Shown: in pieces, positions 7,714-17,581 of the stretch
Numbering within the stretch: position 1 is the first letter of the stretch
How the letters are laid out: each line of letters starts with the position of its first letter
NCBI GenBank assembly: GCA_027624855.1
Contig: JAQBTQ010000001.1
Coordinates: forward strand, 62,001-126,000
Source: Bacteroidota bacterium
GTDB taxonomy: Bacteria; Bacteroidota; Bacteroidia; Flavobacteriales_D; Sanyastnellaceae
Length of the DNA stretch: 64,000 nt
Direction: 5' to 3'
The notes under the pieces: generated by a model
Databases searched by the model: none
Seen by the model: the letters and a program-made list of their open reading frames with translations, nothing else
Told to the model about the DNA's origin: nothing
Program-made: the position numbers and the translations under genes

Positions 7714-8694
7714 ATGCGCGAAGTTCAATTCAGAGAAGCTGTGGCAGAAGCCATGAGCGAGGAAATGCGAAGGGACAAATCAGTCTTTCTCATGGGAGAA
7801 GAGGTGGCTGAATACAACGGTGCTTACAAGGCATCAAAAGGAATGTTGGATGAATTTGGTCCTGAGCGAGTCATTGACACTCCTATTGCGGAGTTGGGAT
7901 TTGCGAGTATTGCCGTCGGAGCAGCGATGAACGGTCTTCGACCCATTGTCGAATTCATGACCTGGAATTTTGCAATTTTGGCGGCAGATCAAATCATCAA
8001 TCACGCAGCCAAAATGCTGCAAATGAGCGGCGGTCAATATCACGTTCCAATTGTATTTAGAGGTCCAAATGGAACAGCTGGCCAGCTCGGTGCTACGCAC
8101 AGCCAATCATTTGAGTCAATGTATGCTTCAATTCCAGGATTGAAAGTGGTCACACCGTTTACCCCATATGAAGCGAAAGGCTTGCTGAAGTCAGCTATTC
8201 GTGATGACGATCCGGTGCTCATCATGGAGAGCGAAAAAATGTATGGTGATAAAGGCCTCATTCCTGAAGGAGAATTCCTCGTGCCAATTGGAAAGGCAAA
8301 CGTTCGCCGCAAAGGAGATGCTTGCACCATTGTGTCATTCGGAAAAATCTTAAAAACAGTTCATGCGGCAGCCGATGAATTGGAGAAAGAGGGCATCGAA
8401 GTAGAAATCATTGATTTGGTGACCATCCGACCATTGGATTTGGATACCATCATTGAAAGCATCAAAAAAACCAACCGATTGATCATCGTCGAGGAAAGCT
8501 TCCCCGTTGCGAGCATCAGCAGTGAGGTAGCTTATCGAGTACAACGAAACGCATTCGATTATTTGGATGCGCCAATCGTCCGATTGTGTCAATCCGATAC
8601 TCCTTTCGCTTTTTCTCCTCCTTTGATAGACGAAGCGCTTCCTCAAGTCAAAGACATCATCGAGGCAGTCAAAAGCGTAGCGTACGTCGCATAA
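7714..8694 (+). CDS. pdhB: Pyruvate dehydrogenase E1 component, beta subunit
   Basis: 326 residues, the standard length. It contains GEEVAEYNGAYKASKGM (28-44, thiamine diphosphate-binding Glu region), DTPIAELGFASIAVGAA (55-71), the FMTWNFAILAADQIINHAAK segment and the C-terminal transketolase domain with IVVEES-type LIIVEESFP. It decarboxylates pyruvate with E1 alpha and feeds E2. E1 alpha and E2 are not in the window. Branched-chain 2-oxoacid E1 beta is closely related, but the YNGAYK motif fits the PDH form. A consensus promoter precedes it. Confidence 0.92.
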   Translation: MREVQFREAVAEAMSEEMRRDKSVFLMGEEVAEYNGAYKASKGMLDEFGPERVIDTPIAELGFASIAVGAAMNGLRPIVEFMTWNFAILAADQIINHAAKMLQMSGGQYHVPIVFRGPNGTAGQLGATHSQSFESMYASIPGLKVVTPFTPYEAKGLLKSAIRDDDPVLIMESEKMYGDKGLIPEGEFLVPIGKANVRRKGDACTIVSFGKILKTVHAAADELEKEGIEVEIIDLVTIRPLDLDTIIESIKKTNRLIIVEESFPVASISSEVAYRVQRNAFDYLDAPIVRLCQSDTPFAFSPPLIDEALPQVKDIIEAVKSVAYVA

Positions 8695-8747
8695 GTTCAC
8701 ATTAACCCTGAAAACCGCATCGATTTCGGTGCATAGATATTCTTAAC

Positions 8748-11012
8748 ATGGATCAAAACATCCTACTTTACTCGGTACCTGCAATTGCCCTATTGGGATT
8801 GCTCGTCATGGCGGTTCAAGCCGCATGGGTTCGAAAGCAAGACGCCGGCGAATCTCGAATGGCCGAAATCGCCAACCATATTCATGAAGGTGCACTGGCC
8901 TTCCTAAAAGCGGAATACCGGATACTGGCCGTATTTGTCGTCATCGCTGGAGCTTTGCTCGGGTTGATTTCTAGCCTGGTTGAAACCACGCATTGGTTCA
9001 TTGTAGTGGCATTTGTCATTGGCGCTGTTTTCTCTGCCTTGGCGGGAAATATTGGAATGCGCATTGCAACGCAGGCCAATGTGCGAACGACCCAAGCAGC
9101 GCGCACGAGTTTGAGCGGGGCTCTAAAAGTCAGCTTTACTGGAGGAATGGTCATGGGGCTCGGAGTGGCCGGTCTAGCCGTATTTGGATTGAGCACATTG
9201 TTCATCCTCTTATTCCAGACCTCTTTCTTGGACGTTGATTATGCCGGAGGCAATACTGAATCTTTCACGGTATTGCTCGAGGCCCTTGCGGGTTTTTCTT
9301 TGGGTGCAGAAAGCATCGCATTGTTTGCGCGTGTTGGAGGTGGGATTTACACCAAGGCCGCTGATGTAGGTGCTGATTTGGTAGGAAAAGTAGAGGCAGG
9401 CATTCCAGAGGATGATCCTCGAAATCCTGCTACCATTGCTGATAACGTAGGTGACAATGTAGGCGATGTTGCCGGTATGGGCGCCGACTTATTCGGTTCA
9501 TATGTAGCCACCGTGCTCGCAGCCATGGTACTCGGAAATTACGTGATCCGAGACATGGGGGACTCTTACAATTATGAAAATTACGGCATCTCAACCATGT
9601 TACTGCCGTTGGTCATTTCAGCCTTGGGTATCATCTTCTCTATTGTGGGGGCGCAATTCATTCGCGTTGGAAACGACGGAAAAGAAGCGGAAGTTCAAGC
9701 GGCATTGAATCGCGGCAATTGGGGCAGCATCATTTTGACAGCTGTCGCTTGTTATTTCTTAATCGATATGATGTTGCCGGATCAAATTACCATGGCATTC
9801 TTTGGAGAAGCTGATCGCACTTTTGACAAGATTTTTGTCTTTTACGCAGTGTTGGTCGGATTGGTAGTTGGTGCAGCCATCAGCTGGATGACTGAATACT
9901 ACACAGGGTTAGGAAAGAAGCCGGTCCTTGACATCGTCCAAAAATCTTCAACGGGTGCCGCAACCAACATCATTGCTGGTTTGGCAACAGGTATGATTTC
10001 AACGTTTGGACCGATTTTGTTGTTTGCAGGTGCCATTTGGGGGGCTTACGAGTTCGCAGGATTTTATGGCGTTGCAATCGCCGCATGCGCCATGATGGCG
10101 ACTACGGCAATGCAATTGGCAATCGATGCATTCGGTCCGATTGCCGATAATGCAGGTGGAATTGCCGAAATGAGCGAGTTGCCCGATGAAGTGCGTGAAA
10201 GAACGGACATCTTGGATTCGGTAGGTAATACAACTGCAGCCATCGGAAAAGGGTTCGCCATTGCCTCTGCTGCACTTACCGCCCTTGCCCTCTTTGCCGC
10301 ATACGTCACGTTTACTGGCATCGATGGCATCAACATTTTCAAAGCAAAAGTTTTGGCAGCGCTATTCATCGGCGGCATGGTTCCGGTAGTGTTCTCTGCA
10401 TTGGCAATGAACAGTGTTGGTAAAGCAGCCATGGAAATGGTAAAAGAAGTTCGACGTCAATTCAAGGAAATCCCTGGCATCATGGAAGGGACTGGAACAC
10501 CAGAATATGGCAAATGCGTGGACATTTCTACCCAAGCCGCACTGCGTGAAATGATGCTTCCTGGGGCCATCACCATCATCGCCCCAATCCTCGTTGGATT
10601 CGGCATGGGAGCTGAAGCGCTGGGTGCGTACATGGCGGGAGTAGCTGTGAGTGGCGTTCTCTGGGCCATCTTCCAGAACAACGCTGGAGGCGCATGGGAT
10701 AATGCGAAAAAGTCGTTTGAAGCTGGTGTTGAAATTGATGGTCAAATGACATTCAAAGGATCGGATGCGCACAAAGCAGCGGTCACCGGAGATACTGTTG
10801 GAGATCCTTTTAAAGACACGAGTGGACCATCCATGAACATCCTCATCAAACTGACCTGTTTGGTAGGCTTGGTGATTGCCCCGATTCTGGGCGGACACCA
10901 TGAAGATGAAACAGGCGATAAAGTCGAGGCATCTCCAACTTCTCTTGAAGTTCAGCCCACTATGGAGAATGAGTCCATGACCGTTCTGAACTTGAATTCA
11001 GAAACGCTCTGA
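8748..11012 (+). CDS. hppA: Membrane-bound ion-translocating pyrophosphatase
   Basis: 754 residues with about 16 membrane helices. It hydrolyses cytoplasmic PPi and pumps H+ and/or Na+. The PPi-binding motif [19 protein letters not shown] is at about 222-240, and the second acidic cluster is at DNAGGIAEM. In [10 protein letters not shown] (about 493-502) the residues equivalent to 460 and 463 of characterised enzymes are Ala and Gly, the signature of the K+-dependent subfamily (Lys is found in K+-independent ones). Whether the ion is Na+ or H+ cannot be decided here. A roughly 35-residue hydrophilic tail after the last helix is rich in Glu and Ser/Thr. A terminator follows at 11063. Confidence 0.95.
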   Translation: MDQNILLYSVPAIALLGLLVMAVQAAWVRKQDAGESRMAEIANHIHEGALAFLKAEYRILAVFVVIAGALLGLISSLVETTHWFIVVAFVIGAVFSALAGNIGMRIATQANVRTTQAARTSLSGALKVSFTGGMVMGLGVAGLAVFGLSTLFILLFQTSFLDVDYAGGNTESFTVLLEALAGFSLGAESIALFARVGGGIYTKAADVGADLVGKVEAGIPEDDPRNPATIADNVGDNVGDVAGMGADLFGSYVATVLAAMVLGNYVIRDMGDSYNYENYGISTMLLPLVISALGIIFSIVGAQFIRVGNDGKEAEVQAALNRGNWGSIILTAVACYFLIDMMLPDQITMAFFGEADRTFDKIFVFYAVLVGLVVGAAISWMTEYYTGLGKKPVLDIVQKSSTGAATNIIAGLATGMISTFGPILLFAGAIWGAYEFAGFYGVAIAACAMMATTAMQLAIDAFGPIADNAGGIAEMSELPDEVRERTDILDSVGNTTAAIGKGFAIASAALTALALFAAYVTFTGIDGINIFKAKVLAALFIGGMVPVVFSALAMNSVGKAAMEMVKEVRRQFKEIPGIMEGTGTPEYGKCVDISTQAALREMMLPGAITIIAPILVGFGMGAEALGAYMAGVAVSGVLWAIFQNNAGGAWDNAKKSFEAGVEIDGQMTFKGSDAHKAAVTGDTVGDPFKDTSGPSMNILIKLTCLVGLVIAPILGGHHEDETGDKVEASPTSLEVQPTMENESMTVLNLNSETL

Positions 11013-11062
11013 TTCGAATGCAATCTTGAACGGAACCAAGCTTCCGTCAAATCAAAATTAAA

Positions 11063-11090
11063 AAAGGGGGCTCCATCTGGAACCCCCTTT
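11063..11090. terminator. Bidirectional terminator between hppA and the kinase gene
   Basis: An AAAGGGGG/CCCCCTTT stem extends through one mismatch into TCC/GGA around a 4-base loop, flanked by A-rich and T-rich tracts. It sits between convergent genes and can serve both. Confidence 0.8.
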
Positions 11091-11146
11091 CTTCTTTACT
11101 AGATTTTCTATTTAGCTCAACTCACAGTGAGGCCAATCTGATTGAT

Positions 11147-11764
11147 TTACACAAACAAACCGTGCAATTCCGCATCCACTCCCTCAATCACTTCACCAAG
11201 GTCTTCTTTGCTTTCATGGAAGCGGTTATTGTCTACGTCAATGATCAGAACTTTTCCAGCAGAGTAAGTGGTAATCCACGCCTCGTACCTTTCGTTTAGC
11301 CGATTGAGATAGTCCAATCGAATGGCCTCCTCATAATCCCTGCCTCGCTTCTGAATGTTTTCTACGAGTTTCGGAACGGATGCACGCAAATAAATGAGGA
11401 GATCAGGTGGAGAAATGAAGCGCTCCATTAATTCGAACAGATCCAGGTAATTCTGAAAATCACGTGAGCTCATCAATCCCATTGCATGAAGATTGGGCGC
11501 AAAAATGTGGGCGTCTTCATAAATCGTTCGATCTTGAATGACCTTTTTTCCACTTTCTTGCAATTCAGCCAATTGGGCAAATCGTGAGCGCAAAAAGAAC
11601 ACCTGAAGATTAAATGACCATCGCTGCATATCCTTATAGAAATCGTTCAAGTAAGGATTATCATCAACTTGCTCAAAGTGAGGCGCATAGCGATAGTGCT
11701 TAGCAAGCAGTGTCGTTAGAGTTGTCTTTCCAGACCCAATGTTTCCGGCAATTGCAATGTGCAT
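11147..11764 (-). CDS. Deoxynucleoside kinase
   Basis: 205 residues, the size of the deoxyadenosine/deoxyguanosine kinase family. The P-loop is GNIGSGKTT (7-15). DRTIYEDAHIFA (98-109) carries the conserved DR(S/T) substrate motif, and the LID region is VENIQKRGRDYE. It phosphorylates deoxynucleosides for salvage; the dA/dG/dC preference cannot be read. It stands alone, after the shared terminator with hppA, and about 100 bases precede the GH3-type gene stop. Confidence 0.9.
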   Translation of the reverse strand: MHIAIAGNIGSGKTTLTTLLAKHYRYAPHFEQVDDNPYLNDFYKDMQRWSFNLQVFFLRSRFAQLAELQESGKKVIQDRTIYEDAHIFAPNLHAMGLMSSRDFQNYLDLFELMERFISPPDLLIYLRASVPKLVENIQKRGRDYEEAIRLDYLNRLNERYEAWITTYSAGKVLIIDVDNNRFHESKEDLGEVIEGVDAELHGLFV

Positions 11765-11870
11765 AATTCAGTCTAAGTTTAATCTGCAAATTAGGCCGAA
11801 TAAACTCGGAATGGAAACCTTGTTTTCAACATATATCCCACACCCATTTCACTCCCAATTGTGCAGATCC

Positions 11871-13409
11871 TCACAGGCTCTGAAGGCCCTCTTTTTCGAA
11901 CCAAGGTGTCAATTCTGAAATGACCGTTCGCTCATTTGATAAGCGCGGGACCTTGTGCTGACCACCCGATTTACCTTTCGAATCCAACCACTCCTCAAAA
12001 GCGTGATGAGGTAGAATCCTACCTATGGGCATACCTAAAGCCAAATTTGCTGTCCTTTTTGCATCATAATCCGAATTCTGACGCCGCAAAGAACTGTCCA
12101 AGCATTCCATAAACAATTCCAGCCCTCCTTGAGGACCCTTGGAAAATTCTATCAGCCATTCATGTGCGCCGGTTTGACCGTCTTGCATAAATATTGGTGC
12201 AACTGTGAAATCTCGCACCGAAGCATTTGTCAACGTGCTCGCCTCTTCGATGGCCTTTTCAGCCTGTTTTACCATGACCTCCTCACCAAAGACATTCAAG
12301 AATTGAGAGGTACGACCCACGACCTGCATCCTAAATGGATGGAGCTCCGTTATTAGCACAACATCCTCCAGAGCATACCTCCACAACCCCGCATTTGTAG
12401 AGATGATTAAAGCGTACTCCTTCCCTACCTCCAATTCCCTCAATTCCAGCGCAATGGGATTGGCGCTATTCCACTCGCTTACAGGTAAAAACTCAAAGTA
12501 AATTCCGTAATCCAACATCATCAACAAGTCCTCTTCATTGATGCGATCTTGAAGTCCAAAAAAGCCTTCTGAGGCATTGTAGGTTTCGAGAAAATCGAAG
12601 GGGAATTTGGTATCACCAATGATGGATTCAAACTCCGATCGGTAAGGAGAAAAACTTACCCCACCGTGCATGAATAATTGCAGGTTTGGCCACACTTCGC
12701 TCAAACTATTTGCTCCCGTGTGATCCAAGATGCGACGGGCAATTACCAGCATCCAACTGGGAACTCCAGCCAAAATTCGGACATCCTCCTTACAAGTTGA
12801 TTGCGCCATTGCATCGACTTTTTGCTCCCAATTTTCCATGAGGGCGATGTCTCGGCTCGGCGTTCGGCGGGCTTCGACCCAAAAAGGTAAATTTCGTACA
12901 ATGATGGCACTGAGGTCTCCTGTATACCGCCCCGTCTGATCTGCATGCAGTGAAGAAGAACCTCCCAAAATCAAATGCTTCCCATCGTACAAGGCAGCAT
13001 CTGGTCGCTGATGGCAAAACAGCGCCAAAAGGTCTTTGCCTCCTTTGTAATGACAACCTTGCAGAGACGCCTCAGTTACCGGGAGGAATTTGCTTCGATC
13101 GGAGCTGGTTCCAGAACTTTTCGCAAACCATTGCGTTTCACCAGGCCACAAAACGTTGTTCTCTCCCGATCGCACCCGATCAATCCAAGGCTTGAGTTCG
13201 TCATAGGAACGAATCGGCACCCGTTTACGAAACTCGCGCAGGTTTTTGACTTCATGCAAGGCATGCTCCTGACCAAAAACGGTTCGTTGGCCTGCAGCTA
13301 CGAGACTGGAAAAGAGCCTGCGTTGCAATTCGACCGGCTGGTTTCTGACCAATTCAATATGGACCATCCGTTTGCGAATGAACCAGCTGAATGCGGAATT
13401 AAGCGCCAT
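11871..13409 (-). CDS. GH3 auxin-responsive-promoter family acyl-amido synthetase-like protein
   Basis: 512 residues, full family length. The adenylation motifs of GH3 enzymes are present: SSGTSSDRSKFLPVT (about 93-107, phosphate-binding loop), ETYNASEGFFG (about 269-279) and the TNAGLWRYALEDVV region. Plant GH3 proteins adenylate plant-hormone carboxylates and conjugate them to amino acids; bacterial members are common in Bacteroidota and their substrate is not known. No signal peptide. It has no obvious operon partner. Confidence 0.88.
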   Translation of the reverse strand: MALNSAFSWFIRKRMVHIELVRNQPVELQRRLFSSLVAAGQRTVFGQEHALHEVKNLREFRKRVPIRSYDELKPWIDRVRSGENNVLWPGETQWFAKSSGTSSDRSKFLPVTEASLQGCHYKGGKDLLALFCHQRPDAALYDGKHLILGGSSSLHADQTGRYTGDLSAIIVRNLPFWVEARRTPSRDIALMENWEQKVDAMAQSTCKEDVRILAGVPSWMLVIARRILDHTGANSLSEVWPNLQLFMHGGVSFSPYRSEFESIIGDTKFPFDFLETYNASEGFFGLQDRINEEDLLMMLDYGIYFEFLPVSEWNSANPIALELRELEVGKEYALIISTNAGLWRYALEDVVLITELHPFRMQVVGRTSQFLNVFGEEVMVKQAEKAIEEASTLTNASVRDFTVAPIFMQDGQTGAHEWLIEFSKGPQGGLELFMECLDSSLRRQNSDYDAKRTANLALGMPIGRILPHHAFEEWLDSKGKSGGQHKVPRLSNERTVISELTPWFEKEGLQSL

Positions 13410-13489
13410 GGTGATGCATTTGTCACATGCAAAATAATCAGGACCTCACAGAAATAAAACGAATTGGCTCGATCACTTTAAAAATCGAA

Positions 13490-14626
13490 TCATTTCGACG
13501 CAAACACCCGTTGGATTGCGTTCAACGCATAATCGATGTCTGCTTGCGTATTGTATCGACTGAAGCTAAAACGCAAACTGGCACGTTTTGGATCGTGAAA
13601 TTTTAAGGCCCTCAAAACATGCGACCCCAAGGTCGCGCCACTTGAGCAAGCACTTCCGCCGGAACAAGCCACACCTTCAAGGTCCAGCAGAAATAACGCC
13701 ATTCCCGATTTTGGGTGGGGTGGAAATGAAACATTGAGCACGGTATACAGCTTGTCCATTTCGTCCGAGGCGCCGTTGAATCGAATGTCCTCAAAAGCAG
13801 CTCTTAAACCCTCCACCATTTGAGCTTTGAGCGCCCGCACATGGGATTGATGTCCTTCGAGGTCAGCGTAAGCCAATTCCATAGCCTTTGCCAAACCGAC
13901 GATGTTATGCGTGCTTTCAGTGCCTCCTCGCACAGCTCGTTCCTGACTCCCTCCTTCAATCTGTCCGGACACCTGCAACCCTTTTCGTATGAATAAAAAT
14001 CCAACGCCTTTTGGTCCATGGAACTTGTGGGCAGAGCACGTGATAAAATCCACAGGCAATGACTCCAAATCGAAGGAATAATGGCACATGGTCTGCACGG
14101 TATCCGTATGGAAAAGAGCACCATGATTCTGGCACATTTTTCCAATGGCTTCAATGTCCTGGAGCACAGCCACCTCATTGTTCGCATGCATCAAGCTCAC
14201 AATGGTCTTTCCACCTTTGGCTAACAATGATTGCAAGTGGTTCAGGTCTACTTGGCCATTTTCGAGATGATCAACCAAGTCCAAATCCACTCCATTGCTT
14301 CTTTGAAGGGATTGTGCGGTCTTGATCACTGCACTGTGCTCAGCTTCCGAAGTAATGATGCGCGTGCAACCAAGGTCGCGAACCGCAGATCTCAATGCGA
14401 GGTTATCGGCTTCAGTCCCTCCTGACGTGAAGTAAATGCAACTCGGATGACAATTCAGCAACTTTGCAACGCTGCGTCGACTTTGCTCGATAAGCACCCT
14501 TGACTTTCTTCCAACGGCATGACTCGAAGAGGGATTCCCAAAACTTTCTTGTAGAACAGGTACCATCGCCTCTATCACTTCAGGAGCGACAGCGGTCGTA
14601 GCGGCATTATCGAGGTACACGTTCAT
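13490..14626 (-). CDS. Cysteine desulfurase (NifS/IscS-like)
   Basis: From the ATG at 14626 the product is 378 residues and begins MNVYLDNAATT, the family N-terminus; the 7 residues before it look non-homologous. PLP is held by Lys201 in SAHKFHGPKG. The active-site cysteine is in GGSACSSG (Cys327), a short group II/NifS-like loop with an extra Cys at 321. It removes sulfur from cysteine for Fe-S cluster or thio-cofactor formation. No scaffold genes (iscU, sufBC) are adjacent, so its partner is unknown. Confidence 0.92.
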   Translation of the reverse strand: MNVYLDNAATTAVAPEVIEAMVPVLQESFGNPSSSHAVGRKSRVLIEQSRRSVAKLLNCHPSCIYFTSGGTEADNLALRSAVRDLGCTRIITSEAEHSAVIKTAQSLQRSNGVDLDLVDHLENGQVDLNHLQSLLAKGGKTIVSLMHANNEVAVLQDIEAIGKMCQNHGALFHTDTVQTMCHYSFDLESLPVDFITCSAHKFHGPKGVGFLFIRKGLQVSGQIEGGSQERAVRGGTESTHNIVGLAKAMELAYADLEGHQSHVRALKAQMVEGLRAAFEDIRFNGASDEMDKLYTVLNVSFPPHPKSGMALFLLDLEGVACSGGSACSSGATLGSHVLRALKFHDPKRASLRFSFSRYNTQADIDYALNAIQRVFASK

Positions 14627-14663
14627 TGCGCGAAGTAAGGACCGCAAAAATGCGATTTTTGAA

Positions 14664-16052
14664 TTAAATCACCAATGCATTCAACAACGCGGTCAGTTCC
14701 GCTTTGTATGATTTCGCCAATTCTTCAGCTGCGGCCAACGATTCTGCCTCAGAATAGACTCGGATGATTGGTTCGGTGTTGGACTTTCTTAAGTGCACCC
14801 ATCCCTCTGGTAAATCAAATTTCACTCCATCCAAAGTGTTGACTTCTGCTTGTTCATGGGCCAGAACCAAAGCCCTCAGTGCAGCATCAACATCCACATC
14901 CGGTAATTCAAGTTTGTCTTTGGCCATAAACCAATTGGGCAATTCCGATCGCAGTTCAGAAACGGAGCAGTTTTTGTGAGCCAAATGAGTTAGAAATAAG
15001 GCTGTACCCACAACAGCATCTCTTCCATGATGGGAAGCTGGATAAATTATTCCTCCATTGCCTTCACCACCAATGATGGCATTGGTTTTCTTGATGGCAT
15101 CCACAACATTAACCTCCCCGACTGCACTGGCCGTATAGGTTCCACCGTGCTTTTCAGTGATTTGCTTCAGCGCTCGCGTTGAGGACATGTTACTCACCGC
15201 ATTGCCCGGATTCTTTGACAGTACGTAATCAGCGACCGCAACCAATGTATATTCTTCTCCAAACCAACTTCCATCTTCACAAACAAATGCCAATCGATCC
15301 ACGTCGGGATCCACACTGATGCCCAAATCACAGCCATGCTCAATGACGGCGGAGCAAAGTTCCTCGAGATGAGCGGGCAAAGGCTCAGGATTGTGTGCAA
15401 AATGGCCCGTGGGCTCGCAATTGACCGGGACCACTTCACATCCCAATGCCTCCAACAACATCGGCATGATGATCCCACCCGTGGAATTCACGGCGTCCAC
15501 TGCAATTTTGAATTTGCGTTCTCTTACGCTGCCTGCATCAACCAGCTCCAATTCCAACGCAAGTTGAACATGGCGTTGCATCCAACCAACCATCTCTGTC
15601 ACCTCACCAATTGCATCGATTTCTGAATAGGCAGCCTCTTGATTGGCGTATTCCAATACAACCTCTCCATCTGCTGCAGACAAGAATTCCCCATCACGGT
15701 TCAACAATTTCAATGCATTCCATTGCTTGGGGTTGTGGCTTGCCGTTAGAATAATCCCGCCATCCGCTTTTTCGGCAGGTACTGCCAATTCAACCGTTGG
15801 CGTTGTGCTCAATCCCAAATCCAACACATCTACTCCCATGGCATTCAAGGTGCCGACAAGGCAATTCCGCACGATGCTTCCGCTCAAGCGCGCATCCCTT
15901 CCTATGACGACTTTTGGACGATCGGCTCCCGATTGTTCTCGAATCCATCGCGCATATCCCGTGGCAAAACGGACGACATCTGGGGGATTCAATCCCTCGC
16001 CTTGATGACCTCCTATGGTTCCACGTATCCCAGATATCGAAGTGATTAACAT
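14664..16052 (-). CDS. glmM: Phosphoglucosamine mutase
   Basis: 462 residues. It interconverts glucosamine-6-P and glucosamine-1-P on the way to UDP-GlcNAc. The phosphoserine is Ser105 in TASHNP; Mg2+ ligands are in DPDVDR (248-253); the sugar-binding loop is GEGNGG; the phosphate-binding loop is RKSNTEPIIRVY near the C-terminus. Related phosphomannomutases share these motifs, but the GEGNGG form and length fit Bacteroidota GlmM. A perfect TATTTTTG box is 4 bases before the ATG. Confidence 0.92.
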   Translation of the reverse strand: MLITSISGIRGTIGGHQGEGLNPPDVVRFATGYARWIREQSGADRPKVVIGRDARLSGSIVRNCLVGTLNAMGVDVLDLGLSTTPTVELAVPAEKADGGIILTASHNPKQWNALKLLNRDGEFLSAADGEVVLEYANQEAAYSEIDAIGEVTEMVGWMQRHVQLALELELVDAGSVRERKFKIAVDAVNSTGGIIMPMLLEALGCEVVPVNCEPTGHFAHNPEPLPAHLEELCSAVIEHGCDLGISVDPDVDRLAFVCEDGSWFGEEYTLVAVADYVLSKNPGNAVSNMSSTRALKQITEKHGGTYTASAVGEVNVVDAIKKTNAIIGGEGNGGIIYPASHHGRDAVVGTALFLTHLAHKNCSVSELRSELPNWFMAKDKLELPDVDVDAALRALVLAHEQAEVNTLDGVKFDLPEGWVHLRKSNTEPIIRVYSEAESLAAAEELAKSYKAELTALLNALVI

Positions 16053-16056
16053 GCCT

Positions 16057-16064
16057 CAAAAATA
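16057..16064 (-). promoter_or_regulatory. -7 box for glmM, implying a leaderless mRNA
   Basis: Perfect TAnnTTTG (TATTTTTG) on the minus strand, with 4 bases between the box and the glmM ATG at 16052. Confidence 0.6.
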
Positions 16065-16151
16065 CCCTGAGAATGGCTCAATCGTGAAAGTTTTGCCCAC
16101 AGATGTGAAAAAAGGATTGCCTGAATTGAATGACGTCATGAGAGGAATCCG

Positions 16152-16159
16152 TAATTTTG
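16152..16159 (+). promoter_or_regulatory. -7 box for the TPR-comA-rhodanese-popT-aroE operon
   Basis: Perfect TAnnTTTG (TAATTTTG), 6 bases before the ATG at 16166. The last three bases form a TTG that an automatic start caller could take as the start codon; its position inside the promoter box argues against that. Confidence 0.6.
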
Positions 16160-16165
16160 AATGCA

Positions 16166-17578
16166 ATGAATGAAGAAGGCCGCGCTTACCAAGATGAAGC
16201 CTCGCTGATTGGCTTGGTTCGGAAGTTCGAAGAAATGCTTCAAAACGGGGAGCAAGCCTTTTTCGACGTGGACGAATTGGAAGGCCTGATTGAGCATTAT
16301 TTAGAGAATAAGGCTCCTAGAAAAGCGCAATCTGTCTTGCACCATGCCAATTTGTTGTATCCCACGAATCTAACATTGAAGCTTCGTCAGGCGCAAATCT
16401 GGGTGTCAAGTGGTCAGCAAGTAAAAGCCGTTCCATTACTCAAAGAATTACTCAACATTGAGCCTCACGGGGAGGAAATTCTCTTGACGCTCGCGACGGT
16501 TTACAGCCAAATGTCAGAGCACAAATTGGCATTGGAGTATTTCAGAAAGGCACTGGTATTTGCCGACGAGGAGACACGACGCGAAATTCGAATCGACATC
16601 GCACTCGAGTATGAGAATCTAGGGTCATGGCATGAAGCCATTCGAAATCTCCATGAAGCACTGAAGGAAGATCCTACAAACGAAACAGCAGTCTATGAAT
16701 TGGCCTTTTGCTATGAACGCACCGGACAATTCAAACAAGCTGCTGAATTCTACGAGCAGTTCCTCGATCAACAACCCTATTCGTTTGCTGCATGGTACAG
16801 CCTTGGAAACGCGCTTCAACAAAGCGGTAGGTTTCCAAAGGCCATAGAAGCGTACGATTTTGCCATTGCCATAGAAGGCTCTTTTGGCCCGGCGTATCAT
16901 CAAAAAGCAGAAGCCTTGGTCGCGATGGAACGCTATCAAGACGCTTTGCACACGTATGAGGAAACACTTGAGTTTGAGAATGCATCTCCCAGCACTCGAT
17001 GTTACATGGGGGAATGCCTCGAACGCATTGGCGACTTGGACCGTGCCGAATCCTACTACCGAGAGAGTCTGAAACTTGACCCAAAATTCACTGATGCATT
17101 CATTGGGCTAGGTGTGTTGGCTGACATGAGAGAACAATACCGAGAGGCCTGTTCTTATTTCGAGCAAGCCCTAGAAATTGAACCCAATCAAGCCGATTAC
17201 CATTTGCTGCTTGCGACTTCGTTGAAGAAAATGAAGGATTTTGATCGCGCGGAAGCGACCTATGCGTTGGGACTCCAACTGGACATGGTTCACGAAGAGC
17301 TTTGGCTTGAACGAATCGACAACCTCCAGCAGGCAGAGCAGCATGAAGCAGCACTCATCATTGCAGAGGATGCGCTGACTCACCTTCCTGAAGCCGCCTC
17401 AATTTCCTATCGAAGATTTCTGAGTCTTTATGTGACAGGCAAGCACAAGGCCGCATATGATTTGCTGGAGCACCTACTCACACACCATTTCGACCAATCG
17501 GAGGAATTACTAAAATTACTTCCAGCGCTTGCTAATGATGCGCGCTTCAATGAACGCCTTGAGCGTTTTAAACCATAA
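16166..17578 (+). CDS. Tetratricopeptide repeat protein
   Basis: 470 residues from the ATG at 16166. Residues 40-440 are a continuous array of about 11-12 TPR units, for example ALEYFRKALVFADEE, AAEFYEQFLDQQPYSFAAWYSLGNAL and AESYYRESLKLDPKFTDAFIGLGVLA. No signal peptide or membrane helix, so it is a cytoplasmic scaffold. It heads the operon with comA, rhodanese, popT and aroE; the stop is 3 bases before the comA ATG. Flavobacteria often keep a TPR gene near comA, DUF368 and aroE. Its binding partner is unknown. Confidence 0.88.
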   Translation: MNEEGRAYQDEASLIGLVRKFEEMLQNGEQAFFDVDELEGLIEHYLENKAPRKAQSVLHHANLLYPTNLTLKLRQAQIWVSSGQQVKAVPLLKELLNIEPHGEEILLTLATVYSQMSEHKLALEYFRKALVFADEETRREIRIDIALEYENLGSWHEAIRNLHEALKEDPTNETAVYELAFCYERTGQFKQAAEFYEQFLDQQPYSFAAWYSLGNALQQSGRFPKAIEAYDFAIAIEGSFGPAYHQKAEALVAMERYQDALHTYEETLEFENASPSTRCYMGECLERIGDLDRAESYYRESLKLDPKFTDAFIGLGVLADMREQYREACSYFEQALEIEPNQADYHLLLATSLKKMKDFDRAEATYALGLQLDMVHEELWLERIDNLQQAEQHEAALIIAEDALTHLPEAASISYRRFLSLYVTGKHKAAYDLLEHLLTHHFDQSEELLKLLPALANDARFNERLERFKP

Positions 17579-17581
17579 AAC

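Noticed and set aside
14640-14662. Short AAAAATGCGATTTTT palindrome between glmM and the cysteine desulfurase gene
   Set aside because: The arms are only A/T and the loop is short, with no G/C stem; it is too weak to be called a terminator.
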